DNA of 21,186 nucleotides from Bacteroidota bacterium (GTDB lineage Bacteria; Bacteroidota; Bacteroidia; Chitinophagales; Chitinophagaceae): assembly GCA_023429985.1 (NCBI GenBank), contig JAEZCV010000021.1:1-21186 (forward strand), given 5' to 3'. Position numbers and translations under genes: made by a program. Position 1 is the stretch's first letter. Each line of letters begins with the position of its first letter. Below the pieces are notes generated by a model, which was not told the DNA's origin, ran no database searches, and worked only from the letters and a program-made list of their open reading frames with translations. Below are positions 8,361 to 17,013 of the stretch, piece by piece.

Positions 8361-11300
8361 TTAAGGAGCCGACGAATCGGCAGCGCTTCGTTGCCTTTCC
8401 GGAATAACCGGCTGCTGGCCGTATACCGATTCCATATTGTTTATATATTGAAGGTATTGATCAGCTTCTGCTGCGTCTCCGGCAAATGATCCATAAAATT
8501 CAGGTTTATTTACACGGAGGTAATCATAATAAACTTTCTGTTCATTCAGATCTTTTCTTAAAGCAGCTTTTATTTTGTTGGCAAGTGCTGTATGGCCTGC
8601 TTTAAACGCCGACTCCAGGTAGAGTAAAGAAGTCTGGTTATGCTGGTTGTACCTGCTTACCATAGCATATGGCAGGTTTTCGGGATGAATTAGTTGTTCC
8701 GCCCTTTCCAGAATATTTACCGCTTCCTGCTTCCTGCCCTGGTCGGCAAGGTTACCTGCAGCAAAAGCAAAAGTCTGCCTTATTGCTATCAGGTGCCTGC
8801 GGTTTTCTTCATCGAAATAAACGCCTTTTGCATGTGCATTTCCTGCTTTAAAAACGGTTCTCAACAGGCTGTCGGTTTTGTTTACATCCATGGTTCTGGC
8901 AGAAGGCTGGCGAACAGAGGTTAGCCTGTATATCATTCCTTCCTGGCGGAGGTATGGTGTAATTCCTATACCGGATGCCTGGGGTGATGTAAAGCAAATT
9001 GGCCTGTTCCAGTTGTTGGCTGCAATAATGTTTAACATGGTCAGTTCATCCAGGGTCATATAAGATTTTCCCTGCGGGATCTCTAAAAGAATATTCCCGG
9101 TTGCAGCTTCGCCAGGATTAATGATATCTCTTTGTGCCACTTCAGCAGGTACAGGAACCGTAAATCTTCTTACAGGTAAATAAGAAATAGTTTGCTGTTT
9201 ACCCACAACATTCTTCATTACATCATAAAGGTCATAGTATTTTGACTGGTCAAGACCACCTTCCTGGAAGCTAACATAAGGAACACCCCTGATCTGGCTT
9301 TCACTCCAGATCACATCAATAGCAGGGCTTTCGTTCACTTTATATCTTAACTGGTTTACATACCAGTCGATACCTAACAAACTTGTGTTCAAAATTCTAA
9401 TGTCAGGTCTAACACCTTCAACTTCCTGCAGGTACCATAATGGGTAAGTGTCGTTGTCGCCATAAGTAAATAAGATGGCGTTAGGAGGACAGCTCAATAA
9501 ATAATTCCTTGCAAGGTCGGGAGCAAGTGTTTTCTTATTACGGTTATGGTCATTCCATCCTGTTGCTGCCATAATTATGGGAACAATCAGGGAAATGGCG
9601 GTGGCAGTAATGGCGGCAGTTTTTAAAGTTTTACCTGCCATTCGTACTAAATAAGTGATTCCAAAAACTACAGCGCCAAACAAGGCAGTACCAATAAAAG
9701 AAGATACCACGCCGCCTCCAGACATATGATTAATTCCGCTGAATACCAGGATGGCAAATGTGGTAATTCCACCATACACAAGAACGTTGTTCAGTATCTT
9801 TTTGTCTTCAACATCGCGGGCCATTCGTACAAAAGCAATAACAGAAAGTCCGATCCATATAGCAAAAGCATAGAAAGATCCTGAATAAGCATAATCTCTT
9901 TCACGCGGCTGGTTACCGGCCTGGTTGAGGTAAATAACAATGGCAATTCCTGTAAAGAAGAAAAGAAGGAAACTGGCGATCCAGTCCTTACGATCGCGGA
10001 AGAACTGAAACACACATCCGATTATTCCAAGTAAAAATGGTAAGAGAAAGAATTTATTGTTGGCGTTATTGGTAGTTAAACTATCAGGCATTTTACCCTG
10101 GTCGCCCAGGCGAAGATCATCCATGAATTTGATACCGGTGATCCAGTTACCATCTCTTATATTTCCACCGCCCTGCACATCGTTCTGGCGGCCGGAAAAA
10201 TTCCACATAAAATACCGCCAGTACATAAAGCCCATCTGGTAGGTAAAGAACCATTCGAGATTATCAGCAAAAGACGGGATTTTGGCAGCAATAGGCGTTC
10301 CTTCCTGAACTACCTGGCCGCGCTGAATGCGTGGAGCAAAATTTGAAGGTATCTGGTAGGAATCGGGATTACCTTCCTGGTCCTGCGTTTGAACAACATT
10401 ATTTTCAATGCTGGTTACAATACTTAGTTTCCGGGCATTAATAACAGGAATGTCAAGCCAGGCCATGTAATAATCGGCATGACCCTGCTGGTTTGATCCA
10501 TCCCATACACGAGGAAAAACCTGGATATCTTCACTTCTGTAAACTGGTTCTTTATCATAACCCAGTTCAACATAATTATCCTCACCTTTGGCGTAACGCA
10601 TTTTGCCATCTTCAACACCGGTAGGAGTAGCAAGAAAATGCGGACCTGTTAAAATAGGCTGTGAACCATATTGTTCACGACCTAAATAATAAACAAGGTT
10701 CATTGGATTATCAACATTATTCATGTCGATAGTAGGGTTGGCATTAGAGCGGATCATGGTGGTGAGGTAGGCCGATGAACCTATCATCATAAAAGTTAAA
10801 CACCATAATCCAAGCCTTAAAAAGCTGTAACCTTTTCTTGCAGCATACTTTAATCCATACCAGATCAATCCTGCCATTAAAATAAAAAAGAAAGCAAATC
10901 CGGAGAAGAATGGAAGACCGAATCCATTCACGAACCAAATATCAAAACGACCGGCAAGTTTAACCGTCCATTGAATTACTACCACCTGGATGATACCAGT
11001 AATGATACAGCCAATTAAGAAAGCAAGAATGGCCCCATTCCTTGTATAGTTATATCGTTTAAAATAATATACCATTACAATTGCAGGAATGGCAAGTAGT
11101 CCTAACAGGTGAATGCCTATGGACAACCCCATCATAAAAAATATAAATACGATCCAGCGGTCGGCGCGATTGCGCAGCGCAGGATCCCCGGCGGCGGCAT
11201 CATCGGCTCTTTCCCATTTTAAAATTCCCCAGAATACCAGGGCAGTGAAAAAAGATGAAAGTGCATAAACCTCACCTTCAACTGCGCTATACCAGAAAGA

Positions 11301-11705
11301 ATCACTCCAGGTATAAGCCAGTGCACCTACAATACCGGCTCCCATAATAGAAAGCGATTGTTGCGCATTGGGTTCTTCAAGCAATCCCGAAGTAAGCTTG
11401 CGTGCAAAATGGGTAATGGTCCAGAAAAGAAATAATACAGTGAGTCCACTTACCAGTGCATTCATAATATTCACTGCCATGGCGGCAGTTGAGCCATTAT
11501 CACCAAAAAGGATGATAAAAAAACGGCCAAACAAAACAAAAAGAGGAGCGCCGGGAGGGTGGGGCATTTGCAGTTTATAGGCACAGGCTATAAATTCACC
11601 GGTATCCCATAAGCTTCCTGTTTTTTCTGCAGTAATGATGTAGGTCAAAGCGGCTACGAAAAACACTACCCAGCCGGTAATGTTATTGACTTTCCTGAAA
11701 TTCAT
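8361..11705 (-). CDS. DUF2723 protein: large membrane glycosyltransferase-like (GT-C type), probable protein O-mannosyltransferase relative
   Basis: 1114 aa from the ATG at 11705. About a dozen hydrophobic helices fill the N-terminal two thirds. The first outer loop has the GT-C style acidic motif WDTGEF (D34, E37) followed by PHPPG (48-52), the DUF2723 hallmark and like the acidic loop of protein mannosyltransferases. A long hydrophilic loop of roughly 150 residues lies mid-protein. The last 190 residues or so are soluble and helix-rich, resembling TPR repeats, and end in a Ser/Ala-rich tail. The family is ascribed to lipid-linked sugar transfer, perhaps Bacteroidota O-glycosylation of exported proteins; donor and acceptor here are unknown. 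The frame is open upstream to a TTG at 11765, but that codon lies inside a promoter box, so the internal ATG is the better start. Confidence 0.88.
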   Translation of the reverse strand: MNFRKVNNITGWVVFFVAALTYIITAEKTGSLWDTGEFIACAYKLQMPHPPGAPLFVLFGRFFIILFGDNGSTAAMAVNIMNALVSGLTVLFLFWTITHFARKLTSGLLEEPNAQQSLSIMGAGIVGALAYTWSDSFWYSAVEGEVYALSSFFTALVFWGILKWERADDAAAGDPALRNRADRWIVFIFFMMGLSIGIHLLGLLAIPAIVMVYYFKRYNYTRNGAILAFLIGCIITGIIQVVVIQWTVKLAGRFDIWFVNGFGLPFFSGFAFFFILMAGLIWYGLKYAARKGYSFLRLGLWCLTFMMIGSSAYLTTMIRSNANPTIDMNNVDNPMNLVYYLGREQYGSQPILTGPHFLATPTGVEDGKMRYAKGEDNYVELGYDKEPVYRSEDIQVFPRVWDGSNQQGHADYYMAWLDIPVINARKLSIVTSIENNVVQTQDQEGNPDSYQIPSNFAPRIQRGQVVQEGTPIAAKIPSFADNLEWFFTYQMGFMYWRYFMWNFSGRQNDVQGGGNIRDGNWITGIKFMDDLRLGDQGKMPDSLTTNNANNKFFLLPFLLGIIGCVFQFFRDRKDWIASFLLFFFTGIAIVIYLNQAGNQPRERDYAYSGSFYAFAIWIGLSVIAFVRMARDVEDKKILNNVLVYGGITTFAILVFSGINHMSGGGVVSSFIGTALFGAVVFGITYLVRMAGKTLKTAAITATAISLIVPIIMAATGWNDHNRNKKTLAPDLARNYLLSCPPNAILFTYGDNDTYPLWYLQEVEGVRPDIRILNTSLLGIDWYVNQLRYKVNESPAIDVIWSESQIRGVPYVSFQEGGLDQSKYYDLYDVMKNVVGKQQTISYLPVRRFTVPVPAEVAQRDIINPGEAATGNILLEIPQGKSYMTLDELTMLNIIAANNWNRPICFTSPQASGIGITPYLRQEGMIYRLTSVRQPSARTMDVNKTDSLLRTVFKAGNAHAKGVYFDEENRRHLIAIRQTFAFAAGNLADQGRKQEAVNILERAEQLIHPENLPYAMVSRYNQHNQTSLLYLESAFKAGHTALANKIKAALRKDLNEQKVYYDYLRVNKPEFYGSFAGDAAEADQYLQYINNMESVYGQQPVIPERQRSAADSSAP

Positions 11706-11762
11706 ATTTATTGGTTGGTTCAAAATTTTGGTTTGCCTTTTTTCGCGGTGGTCAGGCACGTG

Positions 11763-11770
11763 CAAAAATA
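11763..11770 (-). promoter_or_regulatory. -7 promoter box (TATTTTTG) of the DUF2723 gene
   Basis: On the minus strand this reads TATTTTTG, an exact TAnnTTTG match, giving a leader of about 50 bases before the ATG at 11705. No clear TTTG element lies 19-21 bases upstream, only a T-rich stretch. It lies between the upstream gene's stop (11822) and the DUF2723 start, and it argues against the longer reading frame. Confidence 0.5.
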
Positions 11771-11821
11771 GGGAAGGAGCTAAATTAAGGGAAAAAGAGT
11801 TGGTGAATGGAAGAAGCGCTT

Positions 11822-12652
11822 CTAACTCTCAAAATACACTTTCACCGTCTGGTAAAAAAGCCGGTTCTGCACCATGGAGTTATCCTGCTGGCTGGATTCA
11901 TTATATCCTTTCAAGCCAAATAAACCTGCAGCATTGCCTTTATTGATAGCAATTTCCATATAACCGGCACTGTTGAATAAAACAAGCTTTTCGCCTTGCG
12001 GAACATCGGCATAAGAACCACTGATGCGTTCAATGATCTCATCTCTCTTAAAAACAATCTTGAATCTTCTGCCTTTTCTCTGCTCTTCAAACTGCTCTTT
12101 AGTAATGTTTACAATTACATTTTCAAAATTATCAATGAAAATGATCTGTCCTTCTATCCAGTCTTCTCCCAGTGTAGGTCTTAAATGATTTTTCTGAACA
12201 TATTCGGCATCTGGAATTCCTGCTTTTTCCAAAGGCGCACCATTTGCAATCTGGCTGATGGCCTTTGCAGCAACATCAACACAATACAACGTGTTTTTAA
12301 TTTCCGATTTGTCGAGCGGAATACCCAGCACCATTTCCGGTTTGCCTTCCAGTATCATTCCAAGTAATCCATTGTCGGCGCAAACGAAGTATTGATTATT
12401 ATGAAAAGCCAGCAATAATTGTTCGGGTTTTGTTTCAAAAAGATTGACCAGGATGATATGATAAGTAAATTCCGGAAAATTTTTAATGGCGTTCCTGCAA
12501 ACATAGGCCGCCTGGGGATAATTAAAAGGAGACAGGCGGTGGGTGATATCAATGATGCGGAAATCGGGGTTGATGCGTAACAGCCTGCCCTTAACTGCTC
12601 CAACCAGGTAATCCTGTTCTCCAATATCAGATGTAAGTGTAAGCAGGGGCAT
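11822..12652 (-). CDS. SAM-hydroxide-adenosyltransferase-like protein (DUF62 family), divergent
   Basis: 276 aa, normal length. Typical members hydrolyse S-adenosylmethionine to adenosine and methionine; relatives are fluorinases and chlorinases. Recognisable parts are TLTSDIGEQDYLVG (5-18, for the usual TDFG...YVG), DITH (35-38), ADNGLL (92-97, for PDNGL), IDNFENVIVN (for IDDFGNVILN) and a C-terminal segment with NKGNAAGLFG. The usual DPGVG...RR motif is replaced by a stretch starting VNLFETKPEQ (69-78), and the HGRD motif is missing. The Asp, Arg and His of the catalytic triad therefore seem absent. It may be a substrate-shifted or non-catalytic branch. It lies 32 bases downstream of the SDR gene, probably in one operon. 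The family is firm, the activity doubtful. Confidence 0.82.
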   Translation of the reverse strand: MPLLTLTSDIGEQDYLVGAVKGRLLRINPDFRIIDITHRLSPFNYPQAAYVCRNAIKNFPEFTYHIILVNLFETKPEQLLLAFHNNQYFVCADNGLLGMILEGKPEMVLGIPLDKSEIKNTLYCVDVAAKAISQIANGAPLEKAGIPDAEYVQKNHLRPTLGEDWIEGQIIFIDNFENVIVNITKEQFEEQRKGRRFKIVFKRDEIIERISGSYADVPQGEKLVLFNSAGYMEIAINKGNAAGLFGLKGYNESSQQDNSMVQNRLFYQTVKVYFES

Positions 12653-12684
12653 CTAGTGGAACTTTGTTTTTCAAAAACTACGGA

Positions 12685-13494
12685 TTATTTTATCAATTTT
12701 CCATCACTGAAAAAGAATTTCCTGATCAGCTTATCTGCAAGGGATGGAAAAAATTTATTCATGAACACTGTTTGCTTACCATTAAATGTAAGCACAAGTG
12801 ATCTTTTCTTCTGATCAATTGCATGAAAAATATGACGGGCGCATTCTTCAGGCGACATTAATTTATTTTCATCAAGTGGTGTATCGCCCTGGGGAAGCCC
12901 TTCTTCGGTAAGTGCTGCATTGCGTATATTGGAAGCTGTGAACCCCGGAGATATCCACATCACATGTACTCCATCATCCATCAGTTCTGTTCTTATAGAT
13001 TCCAGCCAACCCTGTAAAGCAAATTTAGATGCTGAATAGCCACTTCGGCCGGGAAGTCCCCTGTAACCTGCAATGGAAGAAATGCCAATAATAGCTCCTT
13101 TTCTTTCGATAATGGAAGCAAGAGCCAATTTGGTACAATATACCGCACCAAAGAAATTAATATCCATTAATTTTCTCAATACATCTACCTGCACATCTTT
13201 TAATAATGCCCGCATGGAAATTCCTGCGTTGTTGATCAGGATGTCGATACCACCAAAAACCTTAATGGTGGTTTCTATAAAATGACGACAATCGTTCTCG
13301 TTACTCACATCTGCAACTATGGTGTGAAGCGGATAGGAAGGATAACTCGATTGTAGCTGGTATAATTTATCGTGGTTTCTGCCGCAGGTGGCAACTTTTG
13401 CACCTTTGGAAAGATAAAGGTCAACCAATGCCTTACCTATGCCATCTGTACCTCCTGTAATAACAACAACTTTATTATTATACTGGTCCGACAT
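12685..13494 (-). CDS. Short-chain dehydrogenase/reductase (SDR), classical type
   Basis: 269 aa, one classical SDR domain with an NAD(P)-binding Rossmann fold. The cofactor loop is TGGTDGIG (13-20). ADVS (61-64) and NNAG (88-91) follow. The catalytic set is complete: N113, a serine at 139 or 140, Y153 and K157 in YSASK. An arginine at 39 after the second strand hints at NADPH preference. The sequence SPGFTASNIRNAAL (182-195) resembles the DHRS7-like branch often found in Bacteroidota. No signal peptide is seen and the substrate is unknown. A good promoter lies 14-43 bases upstream of the ATG. It is transcribed away from the lipoprotein gene and is followed by the DUF62 gene. Confidence 0.92.
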   Translation of the reverse strand: MSDQYNNKVVVITGGTDGIGKALVDLYLSKGAKVATCGRNHDKLYQLQSSYPSYPLHTIVADVSNENDCRHFIETTIKVFGGIDILINNAGISMRALLKDVQVDVLRKLMDINFFGAVYCTKLALASIIERKGAIIGISSIAGYRGLPGRSGYSASKFALQGWLESIRTELMDDGVHVMWISPGFTASNIRNAALTEEGLPQGDTPLDENKLMSPEECARHIFHAIDQKKRSLVLTFNGKQTVFMNKFFPSLADKLIRKFFFSDGKLIK

Positions 13495-13507
13495 AATTTT
13501 CTTTGCG

Positions 13508-13537
13508 CAAACCTAAAAGAAAATAAAGATTGTTCAA
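13508..13537 (-). promoter_or_regulatory. Bacteroidota-type promoter of the SDR operon
   Basis: On the minus strand TTG (13537-13535) is followed by exactly 19 bases and then TAGGTTTG (13515-13508), fitting both boxes and spacing of the housekeeping promoter of this phylum. Transcription would start near 13500, leaving a very short leader before the ATG at 13494. This is the best promoter match in the window. Confidence 0.7.
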
Positions 13538-13572
13538 CCATAAGTTTTCCCGGTCTTTCATATTTGGGTGGG

Positions 13573-13604
13573 TATGCCGTTTAAAAAATTATCCTCTATT
13601 TTTG
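13573..13604 (+). promoter_or_regulatory. Bacteroidota-type promoter of the lipoprotein-antiporter operon
   Basis: TATG (13573-13576, one mismatch to TTTG), 20 bases, then TATTTTTG (13597-13604, exact TAnnTTTG). The leader would be about 18 bases to the ATG at 13629. It sits back to back with the SDR promoter in a 134-base divergent intergenic region. Confidence 0.6.
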
Positions 13605-13628
13605 GAGGATTCAACTAAACCCTTAGTG

Positions 13629-14204
13629 ATGCGGACCTTTTTCATATTATTCTTCATCATTCTTTTTTGCGGAAGCTGTAATCTCAGGGAAAGAGAACTT
13701 GCCCTGGAACAGAGAAGTGCCCAGCTGGATCAAAAAGAACAGGAGCTTTTATTAAAAGAAAAGACCCTTCAGCTTAAAGAAGAAGAGCTTTTAAAAAAAG
13801 AGAAACAATTCGACAGCACCAGGCTTGTGGATACCACCGCTATTTATAATCCCCAGATCACAGGGAATTATACAGTTAAGATGGTGTGCACCGAAACCAA
13901 CTGTCCAGGGTCGGCTGTTGGAGATACCAAAAACGAAACCTGGCAACTGAGTTATCAAAATACAACGATAATAGCAAGGGCAATGGCCGGCGAGCAGTTG
14001 GTGAGGACCTATACCGGTACTTACAATGGAAATATCATTGAACTTTCCGAGGACAGGCAAAACACTACAGCGCCTTCTTCTTCAAGGATGATCGTTCGAT
14101 TAAGAATTACAGGACCCGACAACATGGAAGGTCAAAGAGAGATCATCCAGGAAGGTAACTGTAAGATTATTTATTCGGTACAATTGACACGCGAAAGAAA
14201 GTAA
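13629..14204 (+). CDS. Coiled-coil lipoprotein of unknown function
   Basis: 191 aa from the ATG at 13629. A type II signal peptide is visible: a short basic start, a hydrophobic core (4-13) and CGSC ending at the acylated Cys17. Residues 18-62 form a very regular charged coiled coil rich in Glu, Lys, Gln and Leu. A beta-rich C-terminal domain (about 78-190) follows, with cysteines at 87, 92 and 178 and short strands suggestive of a lipocalin-like barrel. I do not recognise the family. The frame is open further upstream to 13530, but that would overlap the promoter and bury the signal peptide. It ends 8 bases before the antiporter gene, implying a shared transcript. Its role is unknown; a periplasmic or outer-membrane helper of the antiporter is possible. 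Confidence 0.82.
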   Translation: MRTFFILFFIILFCGSCNLRERELALEQRSAQLDQKEQELLLKEKTLQLKEEELLKKEKQFDSTRLVDTTAIYNPQITGNYTVKMVCTETNCPGSAVGDTKNETWQLSYQNTTIIARAMAGEQLVRTYTGTYNGNIIELSEDRQNTTAPSSSRMIVRLRITGPDNMEGQREIIQEGNCKIIYSVQLTRERK

Positions 14205-14212
14205 AACTGTTT

Positions 14213-16375
14213 ATGTTTTTATTAAGTGACCTGAATTTTTCGCTTCCTCTGAGTAACCCGGTGATCATTTTTTCACTGGTGTTATTCATAATTCTTTTTG
14301 CTCCCATCTTATTCAATAAAATTAAAGTACCTCATATTATCGGGCTGATACTGGCCGGTATCATTGTAGGTCCTTATGGTTTTAATTTACTTCTGCGCGA
14401 CAGCAGCATTGTGCTTTTTGGAACTGTTGGTTTGATCTATATCATGTTCACTGCCGGACTGGAAATTGATATGGATGAATTTAAGAAGAACAGGGGTAAA
14501 AGCCTGGTGTTCGGATTGTACACATTTATAGTTCCCATGGTGCTGGGAATAGTTACAGCCTATTATCTTTTGCAATTCAGTATTGAGTCGTCAATATTGC
14601 TGGCGAGTATGTTTGCTTCACATACCTTACTGGCATATCCCATTGCCAGTAAATATGGCATTTCTTCCAGCCGTGCCGTAACCATGTCAATTGGTGGAAC
14701 TATTATTACCGACATTCTTGCACTTTTAACGCTGGCGGCGGTAACCGGAATGACCAGGGGAGAAATAGGTTCGGCATTCTGGATACAACTGGCGGTTTCC
14801 TCTTTTATTTTTGGATTGATTGTATTTATGCTCTTCCCGATAATAGCCCGCTGGTTCTTTAAAACTTTCGACGATCATATCTCTCAATACATTTTTGTGC
14901 TGTCTCTTGTATTCCTGGGTTCATTTCTTGCAGAAGTTGCAGGGCTGGAAGCCATCATTGGAGCGTTCTTGTCCGGACTTGCACTGAACCGCTTCATTCC
15001 GCATACATCTGCATTAATGAACCGGATTGATTTTGTGGGAAATGCATTTTTTATTCCATTTTTCCTTATCAGCGTTGGCATGTTGGTGGATTTCAGCGTG
15101 ATCTTTAAAGGCTTTGGCGCCATTAAAGTGGCTATTGTTATGACCATATTGGCCATATTATCGAAATATATTGCAGCCTGGGCAACCCAGGGTACTTTTA
15201 GATTATCAAAAGATGAAAGACAAATTATCTTTGGATTGAGTACTGCAAGGGTAGGTGCCACACTTGCCGTGGTACTTGTGGGTTACAATATAATTATTGG
15301 GGAAACAGTAACCGGTGAACCCATACGTTTGTTGAACGAAGATGTTCTTAACGGAACCATTCTAATGATTCTTGTTACCTGCACCATCAGCTCTTTTGTT
15401 GTAGAACGAGCATCACAGAAACTTGCCTTAAAAGAAGAACGTCCTAATAAAGACGATGGAAAGGAGAAAATCCTTATATCACTTGCCTATCCTGATACTG
15501 TTCCTGAACTTGTGGATTTTGGTTTGATGTTAAGACCAAAAGGAAGCACTATTCCTGTTTATGCGCTTCACATAGTAAGTGAAGAAAGTGATAACGGCAG
15601 TGCGAATATTCTGGGTAAAAAAATGATGGACAAAGCCATTAACCGTGCTGCTGCCACTGAATCCGTAATTATTCCACTTTCCAGATTTGATTCCAGCATA
15701 AGCAACGGTATTGTATATACGGTGAAAGAACAGAATATTACGGATGTTCTTATAGGACTTCATAAAGATGCGGGGCAAAATAATTTCCTGGGTCCTGTGG
15801 CAGAAAAGATATTAAGGAGAACTTACGAAACCATTTACATCTATAAAAGCATTCAGCCTTTAAGTACCTTAAAAAGAATGGTAGTGGTTGTTCCTCCGCA
15901 TGCAGAACTGGAACCCGGTTTTACACACTGGTTTGAAAAGCTCCTGGTGATCGCCAGGGAGTCCGGCCTTGTTATAAGATTTTATGCTACCGACCGTACA
16001 ATTGTGCAATTGAAGCACAGGCAGGGACTGTTAAAGAATGCAGGTAAAATGGAATTTATACATTTTTCTAACTGGGATGATTTTCTGATTTTCTCCGGCG
16101 AGCTGAAAGTAAATGACCTGTTTGTGATCATTGCCTCGAGGAAAAACCATGTTTCATATGTATCGCAACTGGATAAACTTCCTTATTATTTATCCAATTA
16201 TTTTCATGCAAACAGCTTCCTGTTGTTGTATCCTCTGCAAACTGAACATGGTGTAAAAATGGGAAATATTGAACATGTTGACAGTACGCTGATTGAAACA
16301 ATTTCAGAAAAAGTGGGAGCAGTTGGAAAGGCAGGAAGTTATCTTTCAAGAATATTTAAGCGAAAGAAGGATTGA
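14213..16375 (+). CDS. CPA2-family cation/proton antiporter with C-terminal USP-like domain
   Basis: 720 aa. The first 400 or so residues carry about 12 membrane helices of the Na+(K+)/H+ exchanger fold. PHIIGLILAGIIVGPYG (40-56) is the signature of this superfamily, and the conserved membrane aspartate is probably D167 in GTIITDILALL. A later GAFLSGLALN motif matches KefB/KefC and NapA-like exchangers. Residues from about 420 to 720 are cytosolic; the stretch starting EKILISLAYPD resembles a universal stress protein domain, possibly two in tandem, rather than the RCK/TrkA-N domain of Kef proteins. It should exchange K+ or Na+ for protons and aid pH and ion balance. It is cotranscribed with the lipoprotein and ends 12 bases from the convergent methyltransferase gene. 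Ion selectivity cannot be read from sequence. Confidence 0.92.
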   Translation: MFLLSDLNFSLPLSNPVIIFSLVLFIILFAPILFNKIKVPHIIGLILAGIIVGPYGFNLLLRDSSIVLFGTVGLIYIMFTAGLEIDMDEFKKNRGKSLVFGLYTFIVPMVLGIVTAYYLLQFSIESSILLASMFASHTLLAYPIASKYGISSSRAVTMSIGGTIITDILALLTLAAVTGMTRGEIGSAFWIQLAVSSFIFGLIVFMLFPIIARWFFKTFDDHISQYIFVLSLVFLGSFLAEVAGLEAIIGAFLSGLALNRFIPHTSALMNRIDFVGNAFFIPFFLISVGMLVDFSVIFKGFGAIKVAIVMTILAILSKYIAAWATQGTFRLSKDERQIIFGLSTARVGATLAVVLVGYNIIIGETVTGEPIRLLNEDVLNGTILMILVTCTISSFVVERASQKLALKEERPNKDDGKEKILISLAYPDTVPELVDFGLMLRPKGSTIPVYALHIVSEESDNGSANILGKKMMDKAINRAAATESVIIPLSRFDSSISNGIVYTVKEQNITDVLIGLHKDAGQNNFLGPVAEKILRRTYETIYIYKSIQPLSTLKRMVVVVPPHAELEPGFTHWFEKLLVIARESGLVIRFYATDRTIVQLKHRQGLLKNAGKMEFIHFSNWDDFLIFSGELKVNDLFVIIASRKNHVSYVSQLDKLPYYLSNYFHANSFLLLYPLQTEHGVKMGNIEHVDSTLIETISEKVGAVGKAGSYLSRIFKRKKD

Positions 16376-16387
16376 TTTGATTGATTT

Positions 16388-17011
16388 TTATTCCAGCATA
16401 AATACAGATACCGTTGTAATTTTTTCATTTTCTTCTATTTCAAAGTCTTCTTTTAAGCTGCAACGGTGAATGATATGGTTAATGAAAGACCTACCCGCAA
16501 GCCTGTGCGGTGTTGACAGAATAATTTTGGATTTTTTATGCAGAATATTCTCAAACAATTTTTCGAGGCTTTCAAAATTAGAACTATCATAGTTTACGTC
16601 GCTCATCATCCATATATCTGCAGAAATATTATCGGGTAAATGATTCCAGTTTATTTGTGCAGCGGATATAGAAGGATAGTCTTTAAAATTTAATTTCATC
16701 AATTCTACAGCATCTGCTTCAATATCACTGCAGGTTATTGAGTGTGCATACCTGGCTGCGGCCATTGATGGTAAACCAATTCCGGCTCCCAGCTCCACAA
16801 TATTTTTGTTTTTGAAAATCTGGTGGTGTTTATTTATAAAATCTGCAAGCGCAACAGATGATGGCCAGATCTTCATCCAGTAAGAAGAGGAAGTTTTTTG
16901 AATACCTGTGGCTGCATTGATATTGGGTATATAAAACTTATAAGTGCTGGCGGAGGACTTTATCTCACAATTCTTCAGATTATATGTATTGAAAGTTCTT
17001 TCAATTTCCAT
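16388..17011 (-). CDS. Class I SAM-dependent methyltransferase, lysine-methyltransferase-like
   Basis: 207 aa. SAM-binding motif I is VELGAGIGLPS (72-82). The acidic ribose-binding residue is D96 in CSDIEAD. Motif II is DIWMMSDVNYD (132-142), and STPHR (166-170) follows. A lead of WMKIWPSSVALADFI (45-59) with the DVxY pattern (138-141) matches the Methyltransf_16/METTL21/ETFB-KMT group, whose members methylate protein lysines. No membrane segment or signal is present. The ATG lies two bases after the channel stop codon, so translation is very likely coupled to the channel. The substrate is unknown; a protein target is an inference from the family. Confidence 0.8.
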   Translation of the reverse strand: MEIERTFNTYNLKNCEIKSSASTYKFYIPNINAATGIQKTSSSYWMKIWPSSVALADFINKHHQIFKNKNIVELGAGIGLPSMAAARYAHSITCSDIEADAVELMKLNFKDYPSISAAQINWNHLPDNISADIWMMSDVNYDSSNFESLEKLFENILHKKSKIILSTPHRLAGRSFINHIIHRCSLKEDFEIEENEKITTVSVFMLE

Positions 17012-17013
17012 TT

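Noticed and set aside
11706..11765. Longer start for the DUF2723 gene at the TTG (11765)
   Set aside because: The TTG lies inside a TAnnTTTG promoter box and the added residues are basic and unlike a membrane-protein start; the ATG at 11705 leads straight into the first helix.
11812..11823. Perfect 12-base palindrome AGAAGCGCTTCT at the end of the DUF62 gene
   Set aside because: A few such palindromes are expected by chance in a window this size, and it overlaps coding sequence and has no T-run.
12666..12678. GTTTTT-C-AAAAAC palindrome between the SDR and DUF62 genes
   Set aside because: All A/T except the ends and the loop is too tight; no sign of termination.
13530..13628. Longer start for the lipoprotein gene at 13530
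   Set aside because: It would overlap both promoters and move the signal peptide and lipobox 33 residues inward.
14884..15261. 125-codon minus-strand open frame
   Set aside because: Lies wholly inside the antiporter gene on the opposite strand and shows no recognisable domain.
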